Below the pieces are notes generated by a model. The model had not been told where the DNA came from, made no database searches, and worked only from the letters and a program-made list of their open reading frames with translations. The translations under genes and the position numbers were made by a program. A stretch of DNA of 64,000 bases. Source: Microcoleus sp. bin48.metabat.b7b8b9.023. GTDB lineage: Bacteria; Cyanobacteriota; Cyanobacteriia; Cyanobacteriales; Microcoleaceae. The DNA lies in assembly GCF_013299185.1 (NCBI RefSeq), contig NZ_JAAFKG010000048.1, positions 1 to 64,000 of the forward strand, in the 5' to 3' direction. Numbering within the stretch: the stretch's first letter is position 1; each line of letters opens with the position of its first letter. Positions 8,275 to 17,400 of this stretch are shown here, in pieces.

Positions 8275-10281
8275 TTACTTAACAGTCTTGAACGTATCCA
8301 GTTTGCCAGTAAATCGGTTGATAAACATCTGCAAAACAGTCCGCTTGCCGATATTGATATTAGAACTTACGGCCATTCCCGACTGCAAGTTAACTTCCTG
8401 TTCATTTGACTTGCCCTTGTTCAAGACAAACTTTTGATTTTTGAGCTTAATTTTGGTTTTGAAAGCGTAGTATTTCCGAAGTTCAGTAGGAGGTTCAGCA
8501 TCGCTGCTAATCTCTTTCACTTCACCCTGAGCAGTACCAAATTCCAAGGCAGGAAAAGCTTCAACATTTATCTCCACAGGCACGCATTCGTAGTGCGTCA
8601 GACCCAATTTCTCTCTATTAACTTCCTTCTCAGGACACAGGCAGCTTTTACCTACTTCGCAGTCAATTTTTTCTCCATCTAATTGTTTGCCGTGATATTT
8701 TTCTAATTTTTGTCGCTTCTGTTTCATACCATCCAAAACGAGAGCTACGTTGCTGTTTTCCAGGTAAACAACTGCTTGCAAGCCGTTTTCATCATCCAAA
8801 ACCTTGAGCAGCTTCTCTGTTTGCTGCGCTTCGTAATAAGCTTCTTCGCAGCGTTTGGGGCGCGGTTCTCCAGGTTTCACCACTGAGTTAATTATGGATT
8901 GGCATATCGGATCTTTAGCTAGATCCAACTTCGCATTCTCCTTCTTAGAAGGTTTCAAATCGAAGATAACGCCGGATACGGGAGCCTTCATAATTTGAGT
9001 ATCGCGGACTTGCTGGGCCTTTTCTAGCTGAGCATTGACTTCGGACAGCTTTTTCAAGTTTTCCACTTTGAAGCGGCTGAGTTGAGAATCGCTGCTGGCA
9101 ATTTGTTTCTGGTTTTCAGCAATTTTGGTGTAAAGTTCTTTTGCCCAGGCATCCTTGGTATTTTTCAACTGTTCTTGGGCGCGGGCGATCGACTCTTGAA
9201 TGCGCGCTTGCTCTCCTTGCTGGCGCTGTACTTCAGCGGTTATTTTTTGGATGTCACCTTGACGCGCGTTAATTTCGCCTCGGCGGGTATTGATCTCACC
9301 TCTGCGGGTATTGATTTCGCCTCTACGGGCGTTGATTTCACCCTCGCGCTGCTTGATTTGATCTTGCTGTTTCAGAACGTCGCCTTGCCCTCTGAAAACA
9401 TCTTGTTCCTGCTTTTCTCTTTGTAGTTCAGCGATCGCTCCTTGCTCCACCAGCGGGCCTAATCTGCCCAAAATGCCTTGATTTGACTTCAATACTTGTT
9501 GAGATTTGGCTAACTGTTCTTCGGCCAACTCTTTTTGAGCTAGAGCTGATTTGACTTGCTCTTGGGAAGAGGCTAACTGCTGCTGAGAGTAATTTAATTG
9601 GTTCTGAGCAAAACCCAATTGTTGCTGCGCTACCGTCATTTGATCGCCGGCGGCTTTCTCAGCATTCTCGGCTTGCTTGAGTTGTTTGTCCAACTCCTGA
9701 ACTTGTCCTTGGGCGGCGGCTACCCGAGACAGATATTCCGATCGATAATTAACATACAGTCCTTGCTGGGCTGCATCAAAATTTCCGCTGGCTCCCCGGT
9801 TAAGGTATAGCTCGTCAATCAAAGCTTGCAGCACTTGATTTTGTGCTGCGAGGCTCTGTCTGTCTTTGATTGTCGATTCTAGGTTGGAAGGAATAGGGCC
9901 TTGAACTTTGCCGCTGACGACATCTTCGTAAAATTTATTTTCCTTTTCCAGCGCTTCTTTAGTTTTCTTAATTGATGTTAAATCTGCACTGGGTGCGAGG
10001 GGGTTGAAAGTGAGCAGGGGCTGGTTTTTTTCCACCCGATCGCCATTTTCGACGTGCAGCCTCACCACAGCGCCCGTAGCAGGCGCTTGGATGTCTCTAG
10101 CACCATCTTTGAGTTCCAATTGGCCGACAGCGGGGACAGCTTGCTCTACGCTAGCAAAATAAGCCCAAACTACGGCAGAAGTGGTCATCAGCATGATCAT
10201 CCACAAAAACAAGCGCGACCAAATCGCTGGTTTTTCCAGAATGACTGCTTGTTCAGAAAGGATTACCGATTTCATAGCCAT
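8275..10281 (-). CDS. HlyD-family membrane fusion (adaptor) protein
   Basis: Periplasmic adaptor of an ABC-type export system, 668 residues, longer than typical HlyD (about 480). One membrane helix lies at about 26-45, followed by a half lipoyl domain (GAVVRLHVENGDRVEKNQPLL). A very long Gln/Lys/Glu-rich coiled-coil hairpin contains four to five copies of a heptad-like RRGEINT/ARRGEIN unit. The second lipoyl half is MKAPVSGVIFDLKPSK, and a beta-barrel end carries SGMAVSSNINIGKRTV. An unusual insertion with six cysteines (two, then four clustered around CEVGKSCLCPEKE) sits after the lipoyl half. Its partner is the ABC exporter encoded upstream on the same strand. Confidence 0.9.
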   Translation of the reverse strand: MAMKSVILSEQAVILEKPAIWSRLFLWMIMLMTTSAVVWAYFASVEQAVPAVGQLELKDGARDIQAPATGAVVRLHVENGDRVEKNQPLLTFNPLAPSADLTSIKKTKEALEKENKFYEDVVSGKVQGPIPSNLESTIKDRQSLAAQNQVLQALIDELYLNRGASGNFDAAQQGLYVNYRSEYLSRVAAAQGQVQELDKQLKQAENAEKAAGDQMTVAQQQLGFAQNQLNYSQQQLASSQEQVKSALAQKELAEEQLAKSQQVLKSNQGILGRLGPLVEQGAIAELQREKQEQDVFRGQGDVLKQQDQIKQREGEINARRGEINTRRGEINTRRGEINARQGDIQKITAEVQRQQGEQARIQESIARAQEQLKNTKDAWAKELYTKIAENQKQIASSDSQLSRFKVENLKKLSEVNAQLEKAQQVRDTQIMKAPVSGVIFDLKPSKKENAKLDLAKDPICQSIINSVVKPGEPRPKRCEEAYYEAQQTEKLLKVLDDENGLQAVVYLENSNVALVLDGMKQKRQKLEKYHGKQLDGEKIDCEVGKSCLCPEKEVNREKLGLTHYECVPVEINVEAFPALEFGTAQGEVKEISSDAEPPTELRKYYAFKTKIKLKNQKFVLNKGKSNEQEVNLQSGMAVSSNINIGKRTVLQMFINRFTGKLDTFKTVK

Positions 10282-10611
10282 TTGTTAGGTGTTAGTTGTT
10301 AGTTGTTAGTTGTTATTTGTTATTTGGGCATTGGGCATTGGGCATTGGGCGGAGCGTAGCGGAGGGATTGGGCATTGAGCATTTATTATTATAAAAGCTA
10401 TTAACAAGCGATCGCTAACCACTAAGTATTACCAGAAAGAATTGGTTGAAAGCCGGAACCCTTTGAGGGAGAAATTAAAATCAGACGATTCATTACTCCA
10501 ATCAGACGATTCATTACTCCAATCCTCTTCCTTAAGGATAGAGGTCGCTCTCAAACTGTCAACTGTCAACTGTCAACTGTCAACTGTTGAACGATGCCCC
10601 ATGCCCCATCA
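10282..10611. other. Gene-free spacer with short tandem and dispersed repeats
   Basis: It contains GTTAGTT heptad repeats (10290-10325), a GGGCATT repeat with the GGCGGAGCGTAGCGGAGGGA unit (10326-10380, also at 27150-27200), and a dispersed repeat at 10438-10545 whose inverted counterpart lies near 37140-37262. Four copies of CAACTGT follow (10556-10587). No gene is supported here. Confidence 0.7.
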
Positions 10612-13600
10612 TTAGGTGTTCGATGACTCTTGTTGTTGGAAGAGACAGTAGTAACGCCCTTTAAGAGCCATTAATTCTTTATGCGTTCCCTGCTCGACTA
10701 CAGAACCTTGATCCATCATAATAATGACATCAGCATTTTGGATTGTAGTCAGGCGGTGAGTGATGAAAAACACCGTGCGGCCGGCGAACGCTTCGGCTAA
10801 GTTATTGCAAACTTGGCGTTCGGAATGGTAGTCCAGGGCGCTTGTAGCTTCGTCCAAAATCAGCAGTTTCGGGTTTTGCAAAATCGTCCGGGCGATCGCC
10901 AAACGCTGCCGTTGACCCCCAGAAAGCGATGAACCGCGTTCTCCCACCACCGTATTGTAACCAGCGGGCAAGCCCATGATAAAATCGTGAGCTACGGCTA
11001 ATTTCGCTGCTCGCACAATTTCATCCGTACTCGCATCAGGATTGCTCAGAGCAATATTTTCTTGGACTGTACAGTTAAACAGCAAAGTATCTTGCAACAC
11101 CACCCCAAGCTGAGCGCGGAGCGAATATAATTCCACTTTGGAAATGTCATAGCCGTCAATAAAAATGCGGCCCGACAGTGGCGGATAAAGACGCTGCAAC
11201 AGCTTCATCGCCGTACTTTTTCCGGAACCGCTTCCCCCCACAATTCCCACAAAACTGCCAGCGGGAAAATCCAAGTTCACATTCGCCAATTGCAGGGCTC
11301 CACTCTCCAGGAATCGGAAGGAAACCTCTTCATAGGAAACCTGCCCTTGAATTGCCGGCAGCGGGATATTGCTCCGGTCTTCCTCGCTGGTTTCCGTGGG
11401 TTTATCGATGATATCCTTGAGCATATCGATCGACATCGAGACCTCTTGGAAACTCTGCCACACGCTCACAAACCTGAGGAGCGAACCAGTCACGTTACCG
11501 GAAATAATTCGGAAAGCAATCAACTGACCCAAAGTAATGTCATTGCTAAGTACCAAATAAGCTCCCACCCACAACTGAGCTAAGTTACCCACCTGGTTTA
11601 AAAAGCTGCTAATCGTACCTGCCGTAGTCCCGGTCAGAATTGTTTTAAAACTGGCTGTAATATATTTTGCGTAACGGCTAGACCACTCCCAGCGGGATTT
11701 CAATTCAATATTTTGAGCCTTAACAGTTTGAATTCCGCTGACTACTTCCACTAGATAGGATTGAGAGTCAGCAAAACGCATATTTCTTTGTTTGATCAGG
11801 CGCAGTACCAGCGGATTGATCAGAACAATCATCAGCGCCAGCACTGGTACGACTGCCAAAGATACGAAGGTTAGCTTCACGCTGTAGGAAAGCATCACGG
11901 CGACGTAAACCACCGAAAATACTGCATCAAGAACCACTGTTAAAGCGGTACCTGTCATGAATTCCCGAATCTGGCCCATCATGCTGAATTTGTAGACCAG
12001 ATCTCCGACGCGCCGGTTGTCAAAGTAATTCTGGGGCAGTCGGAGCAAGTGGTCGATTACCTCCGCACTCAATTTGACATCGATGCGGTTGGAAGTATCT
12101 ACAAATAAGAAGGTTCGTAAACCGTTGAGCAATCCTTCAAACAGGGCAACACCTAACAGAAACGCACCCAAAATATCCAAGGTGTCGATGCTGCGCTGAC
12201 CTAATACTTTATCAATAATTACTTGGCTGATTAAAGGGTTGGCAAGACCAAATAGTTGCACAAAAAACGAGGCGAGCAATACCTCAATAAATACTGTTTT
12301 GTGTTCCATCAGCGCCGGCACAAACCACCAGAAGCTGAACTGCTCTTTTTGTTCGACTTGTGGCGCTTGCAGCAGCAGGACTTCTCCCTGTTCGCCCCAG
12401 TCTTCTCTAAACTGAGGTACCCGCATCCGCATCAGCCCCTTTTCTGGGCTGGCTAGTACCAATTCTTGCTCGGTGATGCTGTAAACAATGGCAAAGCTAT
12501 CTAGGAATTTAATCATGACCGGAGCTTTGATCCGGTTGATCGCATCTGCTGGGACTTGCGCCAATTGAGGCGTCAGGCCGATGCTTTGGGCGATCGCCCC
12601 GCAGGCTTGCAGATTGATAACACCAGCGGTTTTTAACTGATTTTCTAGAACTTTGCGGATGATATCCCGACGAAATTTGATGCCGAAATACTTGCTCAAC
12701 ATTTGGAAGCAAGCTAGCGGGGCATCTATTTGCCCTTTGGCGCGGAAAACTGGATATTTCCCCGCCTCTGGTGTTGGGATTGGGTTTGGGGGGCGCTCGG
12801 GGGCGGGGGGTACATCGCCAAAAATGATGGGTGGCTTTTTCCCTAAGCCTCCTGTTCCTGTGGCTGTCGGGTCAGTTAAGGGATCTTCTAGCTCTGTTGG
12901 TGATGCTGAGGGTTCCCGGAAGCCGACCAAGCGGGCGCCGGCGCTGCCTTCTACTTTTAAGGATTTGGCTGCATTTTCAACAGAGAAGCGACTGCCGGTG
13001 GGAAACTCGCCCAAGACGCCGCTGCTGACTAGCCAAATTCGATCGGCATCTAGTTCGTTAGCGAGGTCTTGAGTTTTTTTGTTACCTTTTGGGACGTTGA
13101 CAACTGTCGCGTCTTCCCAAGCTTGCCGAGTTAGCTCCTTGAGATCCGAAGTGCCGTCGGCTTGGCGCTGCAATTCCAGGCTCAACAGCTCAAACACTTC
13201 GCTCAAGGATGAGTGAGCGTGAAAAGCTTCTCCAAATGTTGGCTGTTTTTCCAGTATGCTCAGGAACTCTTCAGCAGGTAGGACGATCGCGATTACATCT
13301 GTAGAGGCGATCGCAGTTTCGCAGGGAACTCCTCTGAGCAAGCCAGCCCAGCCGAGAATTTCCTGCGACTGCACCAACCGCAAACTGACGTGGCGTTGCG
13401 ATCGCTGGTCAAAGCCCAGCAGCCGGGCCTGACCTTGATAGATAATTGCCACCTGAGTCGGCATTTTTTCGCGTTCAAACAGGGGTTGCCCCGTCCGGTA
13501 GCCCAGGAGTTGGCATTTAGCCACCAAGGCTGTTAGATCCGTCTCTGACAGTCGGTCAAAGGGAGGTGTTTGAGCTAAGAAATCCTGAATTTGGGTGAGG

Positions 13601-13620
13601 GAAACAGCGGAAGAAGTCAT
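10612..13620 (-). CDS. ABC exporter with cNMP-binding-like and degenerate C39 domains
   Basis: A 1002-residue exporter. Domain order: cyclic-nucleotide-binding-like beta-roll (about 20-150), Pro-rich linker, C39 peptidase-like domain (about 295-425), six-helix membrane domain (about 440-725), ATPase (about 755-995). The ATPase has Walker A GGSGSGKST, signature LSGGQRQRLAIAR, Walker B LLILDEATSALD and H-loop FITHRLTT. The C39-like domain reads QIDAPLACF where a peptidase has DCG, so the catalytic Cys is missing, and the catalytic His also appears lost. It should bind rather than cleave its substrate, as in HlyB. Its start overlaps the PPIase stop by ATGA, giving translational coupling. It likely forms a type I secretion system with the HlyD protein. 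Confidence 0.9.
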   Translation of the reverse strand: MTSSAVSLTQIQDFLAQTPPFDRLSETDLTALVAKCQLLGYRTGQPLFEREKMPTQVAIIYQGQARLLGFDQRSQRHVSLRLVQSQEILGWAGLLRGVPCETAIASTDVIAIVLPAEEFLSILEKQPTFGEAFHAHSSLSEVFELLSLELQRQADGTSDLKELTRQAWEDATVVNVPKGNKKTQDLANELDADRIWLVSSGVLGEFPTGSRFSVENAAKSLKVEGSAGARLVGFREPSASPTELEDPLTDPTATGTGGLGKKPPIIFGDVPPAPERPPNPIPTPEAGKYPVFRAKGQIDAPLACFQMLSKYFGIKFRRDIIRKVLENQLKTAGVINLQACGAIAQSIGLTPQLAQVPADAINRIKAPVMIKFLDSFAIVYSITEQELVLASPEKGLMRMRVPQFREDWGEQGEVLLLQAPQVEQKEQFSFWWFVPALMEHKTVFIEVLLASFFVQLFGLANPLISQVIIDKVLGQRSIDTLDILGAFLLGVALFEGLLNGLRTFLFVDTSNRIDVKLSAEVIDHLLRLPQNYFDNRRVGDLVYKFSMMGQIREFMTGTALTVVLDAVFSVVYVAVMLSYSVKLTFVSLAVVPVLALMIVLINPLVLRLIKQRNMRFADSQSYLVEVVSGIQTVKAQNIELKSRWEWSSRYAKYITASFKTILTGTTAGTISSFLNQVGNLAQLWVGAYLVLSNDITLGQLIAFRIISGNVTGSLLRFVSVWQSFQEVSMSIDMLKDIIDKPTETSEEDRSNIPLPAIQGQVSYEEVSFRFLESGALQLANVNLDFPAGSFVGIVGGSGSGKSTAMKLLQRLYPPLSGRIFIDGYDISKVELYSLRAQLGVVLQDTLLFNCTVQENIALSNPDASTDEIVRAAKLAVAHDFIMGLPAGYNTVVGERGSSLSGGQRQRLAIARTILQNPKLLILDEATSALDYHSERQVCNNLAEAFAGRTVFFITHRLTTIQNADVIIMMDQGSVVEQGTHKELMALKGRYYCLFQQQESSNT

Positions 13621-14366
13621 GATATTGAAGACACGGAAGAGAGGGGCTGTAGCGGGCCTATTTGCGATATTTGTTCGGCGAGCCAGCTTTCAAAGAGTTC
13701 GTTAATCAGGTGCAGCCGCATCGATTCGTCGAGCTGGGCCGGCATGAACTTTTCTAGTCGAATAATTACCATCCATTCTGCCAGAGGACGCGGCGTCCAG
13801 AGTTGATTTGGCTGGCTGACTGATAAAAGTTTACTAATTGCCGGGTGAGGCTGACTGAGGGGTACTGGGCCCAACAGGCCGCCCGACTTTGACTCTGGGC
13901 CTTCTGAGAAGTCGCGAGCTACTTCAGCAAAGGTTTGTTCCCCTTCGAGGATGCGGAAGTAAAGTTCGTTTGCCAGTGCTGGATTTTTGGTGCGTACCAG
14001 GGAATAGACTACGTGGTCTAGACTGGCTTTGCGGGTTAAAAAATAATTATCTACTTTAGGTCTCCAAGTCTCTTGCTTAAATTTTTCGATCAGCAAGGGC
14101 CTGACGGCCATCTCTTGAAGTTCTTCTTCTGTCATATTTTGACTCCGCAGCCAAGCTTCTCTGGCGTCGGGGGCTGTCAGTTGGTGCTGTACCAGAAAGT
14201 TCTCGACTGCTGATTGGCGTTCTTCGTCGCTGCAACTAAAGGATGCGATCGCTTGGTCGATGATTACACCCCGCAAGAATTGGGGCATCAACTGGTAACG
14301 CTTCAGGAGCGATGGCATATCCTGAGCTTGCAGTAATTTATCGCCTATTTGAAAAAGTCCTGTCAT
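13617..14366 (-). CDS. Parvulin-type peptidylprolyl isomerase (SurA/PpiC-like)
   Basis: A 249-residue protein with an N-terminal helical SurA-like part and a C-terminal rotamase domain (about 125-225). The domain includes ILEGEQTFAEVARDFSEGPES and SGGLLGPVPLSQ, the conserved parvulin core. No signal peptide is evident, so it may act on the cargo in the cytoplasm. It sits immediately upstream of the ABC exporter with an ATGA overlap. PPIase genes next to C39/HlyB-type exporters are a recurrent cyanobacterial arrangement (from memory), and a role in preparing the exported cargo is the simplest reading. Confidence 0.85.
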   Translation of the reverse strand: MTGLFQIGDKLLQAQDMPSLLKRYQLMPQFLRGVIIDQAIASFSCSDEERQSAVENFLVQHQLTAPDAREAWLRSQNMTEEELQEMAVRPLLIEKFKQETWRPKVDNYFLTRKASLDHVVYSLVRTKNPALANELYFRILEGEQTFAEVARDFSEGPESKSGGLLGPVPLSQPHPAISKLLSVSQPNQLWTPRPLAEWMVIIRLEKFMPAQLDESMRLHLINELFESWLAEQISQIGPLQPLSSVSSIS

Positions 14367-14492
14367 TTTTTAATCTCCAACTGACTTGCGCTTCCCCTTT
14401 TAATTTAGCTGTGGCAGGAAAAGAGCGACAACCACTAACCCCTCAATCTCCCGATGATAGCAGAGCGTTAAGAAACCTAGCGCTATTGCTGT

Positions 14493-17400
14493 CTAATTCT
14501 TGACGCTTTGCATCCAGACGGGGTTCCTTTCAAATAGTTTGCCTATTTGATGGGAGTAAGCGCGACTGTCAAGAATTTTGGGGTTGGCCGCCATTGTTTG
14601 CTGGATTCGATCCCGATAGCGCCGGCGCATTTCTGGGTTTGTTCCCAGTGCTGTACTCAGTTCTATATAAGAGTTCTCGCTATGTGCTACCAGTTCCGGA
14701 AGTTGTAGTTCTTCGAGGACTGCTGCAAATTGTCCCGATCGAGTTTTTTGCCCTTTTCTTGCCACTACAGGCAACCCGGCCAACAGCGGTTCTGCAAAGG
14801 GGCCGGCATCGCTGTATGGATAGGAGTCTAAATATATATCAGCCAATTCCAGACATTTTATGCAATCTGCACGATTTGATAGCGCTCGTATCACAACTAG
14901 CCGCTTTTTGTCAATTCCAAATTCCCCGAAGGTCGATCGAATTTGGTGGTAAAAAGGTACGGTCGGATAGTTTTCAGCGCGGGAACGAAAGGGATACAAA
15001 ACTAAAATAGAATTCGGTACGCCGGCAATAATTTTTGCCCAAGTTTCTCGCAATTCTGGGATAATTGTCCCAGCCCGAGCACAGGACATGAACACTACAG
15101 ATTGGTTGGTGGCTCCCCAACTGCTGCGAGTCGGTTCAACGGTGGCAGGAGCTAACTCTACAGGATAGCTGAAACAAACTCCCGAGCCTTCTAAGGTAAT
15201 TAATTTTTCGCGATACTCTGCTGCATCTGCCGGCAATGCCAAATCTCCGACAATCAAACAATCGATATTGCGGGCTGCGGTAGTGGCGGGAGTGGATGCA
15301 GCGGTAGCAATTTGCACCCGCGCCAGTCGGTGCAAGCACAACAGCGCGCTGGGCCCGGAAGTGTCGGCGATATTGGTGCTAATTAGCAGAATATCTAAAT
15401 CGTGCGATCGAATTTCTTGCACCTGCTGCGGCAAATTTGCCGGCAGTCGCACCAGCTTGTCAGCGCAACTTTCGCAATATTTCCCCAGTTGCTCGTCTTC
15501 TACCTGAAAACTGTACGCGATAACTTCAAATTTATCTCTATCTAAATATTCAAAACTCGGAATAGCAGCCCAAGTTTCCGATTCCGCACTAATTTTGTCG
15601 AGCAAAATCCCCAATCTAACTTTAATTGGCTTCGATACTCTTGGAGCAAAATCCCAGTTTATTTCACAGCCAATTTTTTCTAAATAAAATTCTAGAATAT
15701 CAGCTCGCTGGCTCAAGACATTCAGCAAATTTGCATCGCTCAAGTACAAAGCTTTGAAGCTAACATTCTTCGCAATAAATGCGGCCACATAAGACCAAAC
15801 TCCCGCATCCGGAAAACGGGCGATATTCGCAGCAACATACTCGATCAAATCCTGGAAATATTCAGAATATCTTTCAACATCTCCCATTTGTTGAAAACAA
15901 TTCGGAGACTGAAATAGAAATTTCAGAAAATCATCAAAAAACCACTGGGGAATCGCTGAATCTTTATACTCTAACGGCAACTGATAAGCCTCGCGGTACA
16001 GCATAGCTGCCAGACAATATGGCATCTTATCGGCAATTGTCCCTGCTGAGCCAAGTTTCGAGTATAACTGGCGGACAAAACTTTGTTCCGACTCGGTTAA
16101 AAGTTCATGTTTGAGGTGGCCCTCTAGTAGCAATTTATGAGCTTTCCCCGCTGCTTGCGAGTAAGCACTTTCTATTTTATCGACGGGACAATTTAGCCAA
16201 GCTTCAGCTAGTTGTTGGCGGCGTTGCCGCATTTGGAGCAAAATTGACTGGTTTGATGGCAATTTTTTGTACTTTTCAACCAGTGCTGACAAGTCAGATA
16301 TATTAGGCTGGGTTCTCGATGCCAACTTTTGCCGGATTGTCTGTTTGATTTGTTGATTCAGGAAACTGTAATCAGGACTATTTAGAAGTTTCTTGTAAAA
16401 TCTGACGACATCTTTATGATTTTCCCCAGCAGCGAAGTTTTTCCAGGTTTGTTGTTCGGGATGAATCCGCAGTGACGACAGTTTTTCGTCTACAAACCCG
16501 ACGTGATAGTTTCCCATGATCCGCCACCACATATCTAAGTCTACATACTGAGATAATCCTGAATCAAACAATCCGATTTCGCCAAAAACTCGGGCGGCAA
16601 TTAAGACGGTACTCGGTTCGCCAATTTTGTTGATGGGGTTGTTCAAGCAGTTAGCATCTGCTAGCAAGTCTTTTCCGGGCTGAATTGATTTTAAATTCGA
16701 CCAACTTTTGTGCAAATCTTTGATTGATTGGGAAGCTTTCCGCAAAATTGGGTGAGATTCATCTTCAGCGATGGTGATGCCGCGGGGGGAGAAAATCATA
16801 CCTATGTCTGGGTTTTGTTGGGCGAGGGCGACCATTTTGGCGATACATTCTGGTGCCAGCAAGTCGTCTTGAAACAGAAATTTGATGTATTCACCTTTGG
16901 CTTGAGAGATGCAGAAGTTCCAGTTTTGGGATAAGCCGTAGTTGCGGTGCAGGATGATGCGGAAGTCGGCGGATGTTTGCGATTGGAAGGATTGGGCGAT
17001 CGCAATTGTGCGGTCTGTGGAGCCGTCGTCGGATACAATCAGTTCTATATTAGGGTAAGTTTGGGCGATCGCGCTTTTGATTGTTTCTTCAATAAATGCT
17101 TCTCCGTTGTACGTCGGAATGCAAATGCTCACCAAAGGCTGCCAGCTTTCCAGTTCTACTTTTGATTGAGTTTGTTGGTTTGACTGTGGGAATTCATGCT
17201 TAATTTTTGCAGACTCTGCTTTGGCAGTTCTTGACAGAGGCAAATTTTGAAAATTATCGGTAATCTCGGCAATATATTCGAGACGTTTCCTAATTTTACT
17301 TCCTGTAACTTCCGGGTTGAGTAAAGTCTGAATTTCCGCAGCAGCTACAACTCCAATTTTTTGAGATTCTTGGTAATTATTAAAAACATAGCCCATTAAA

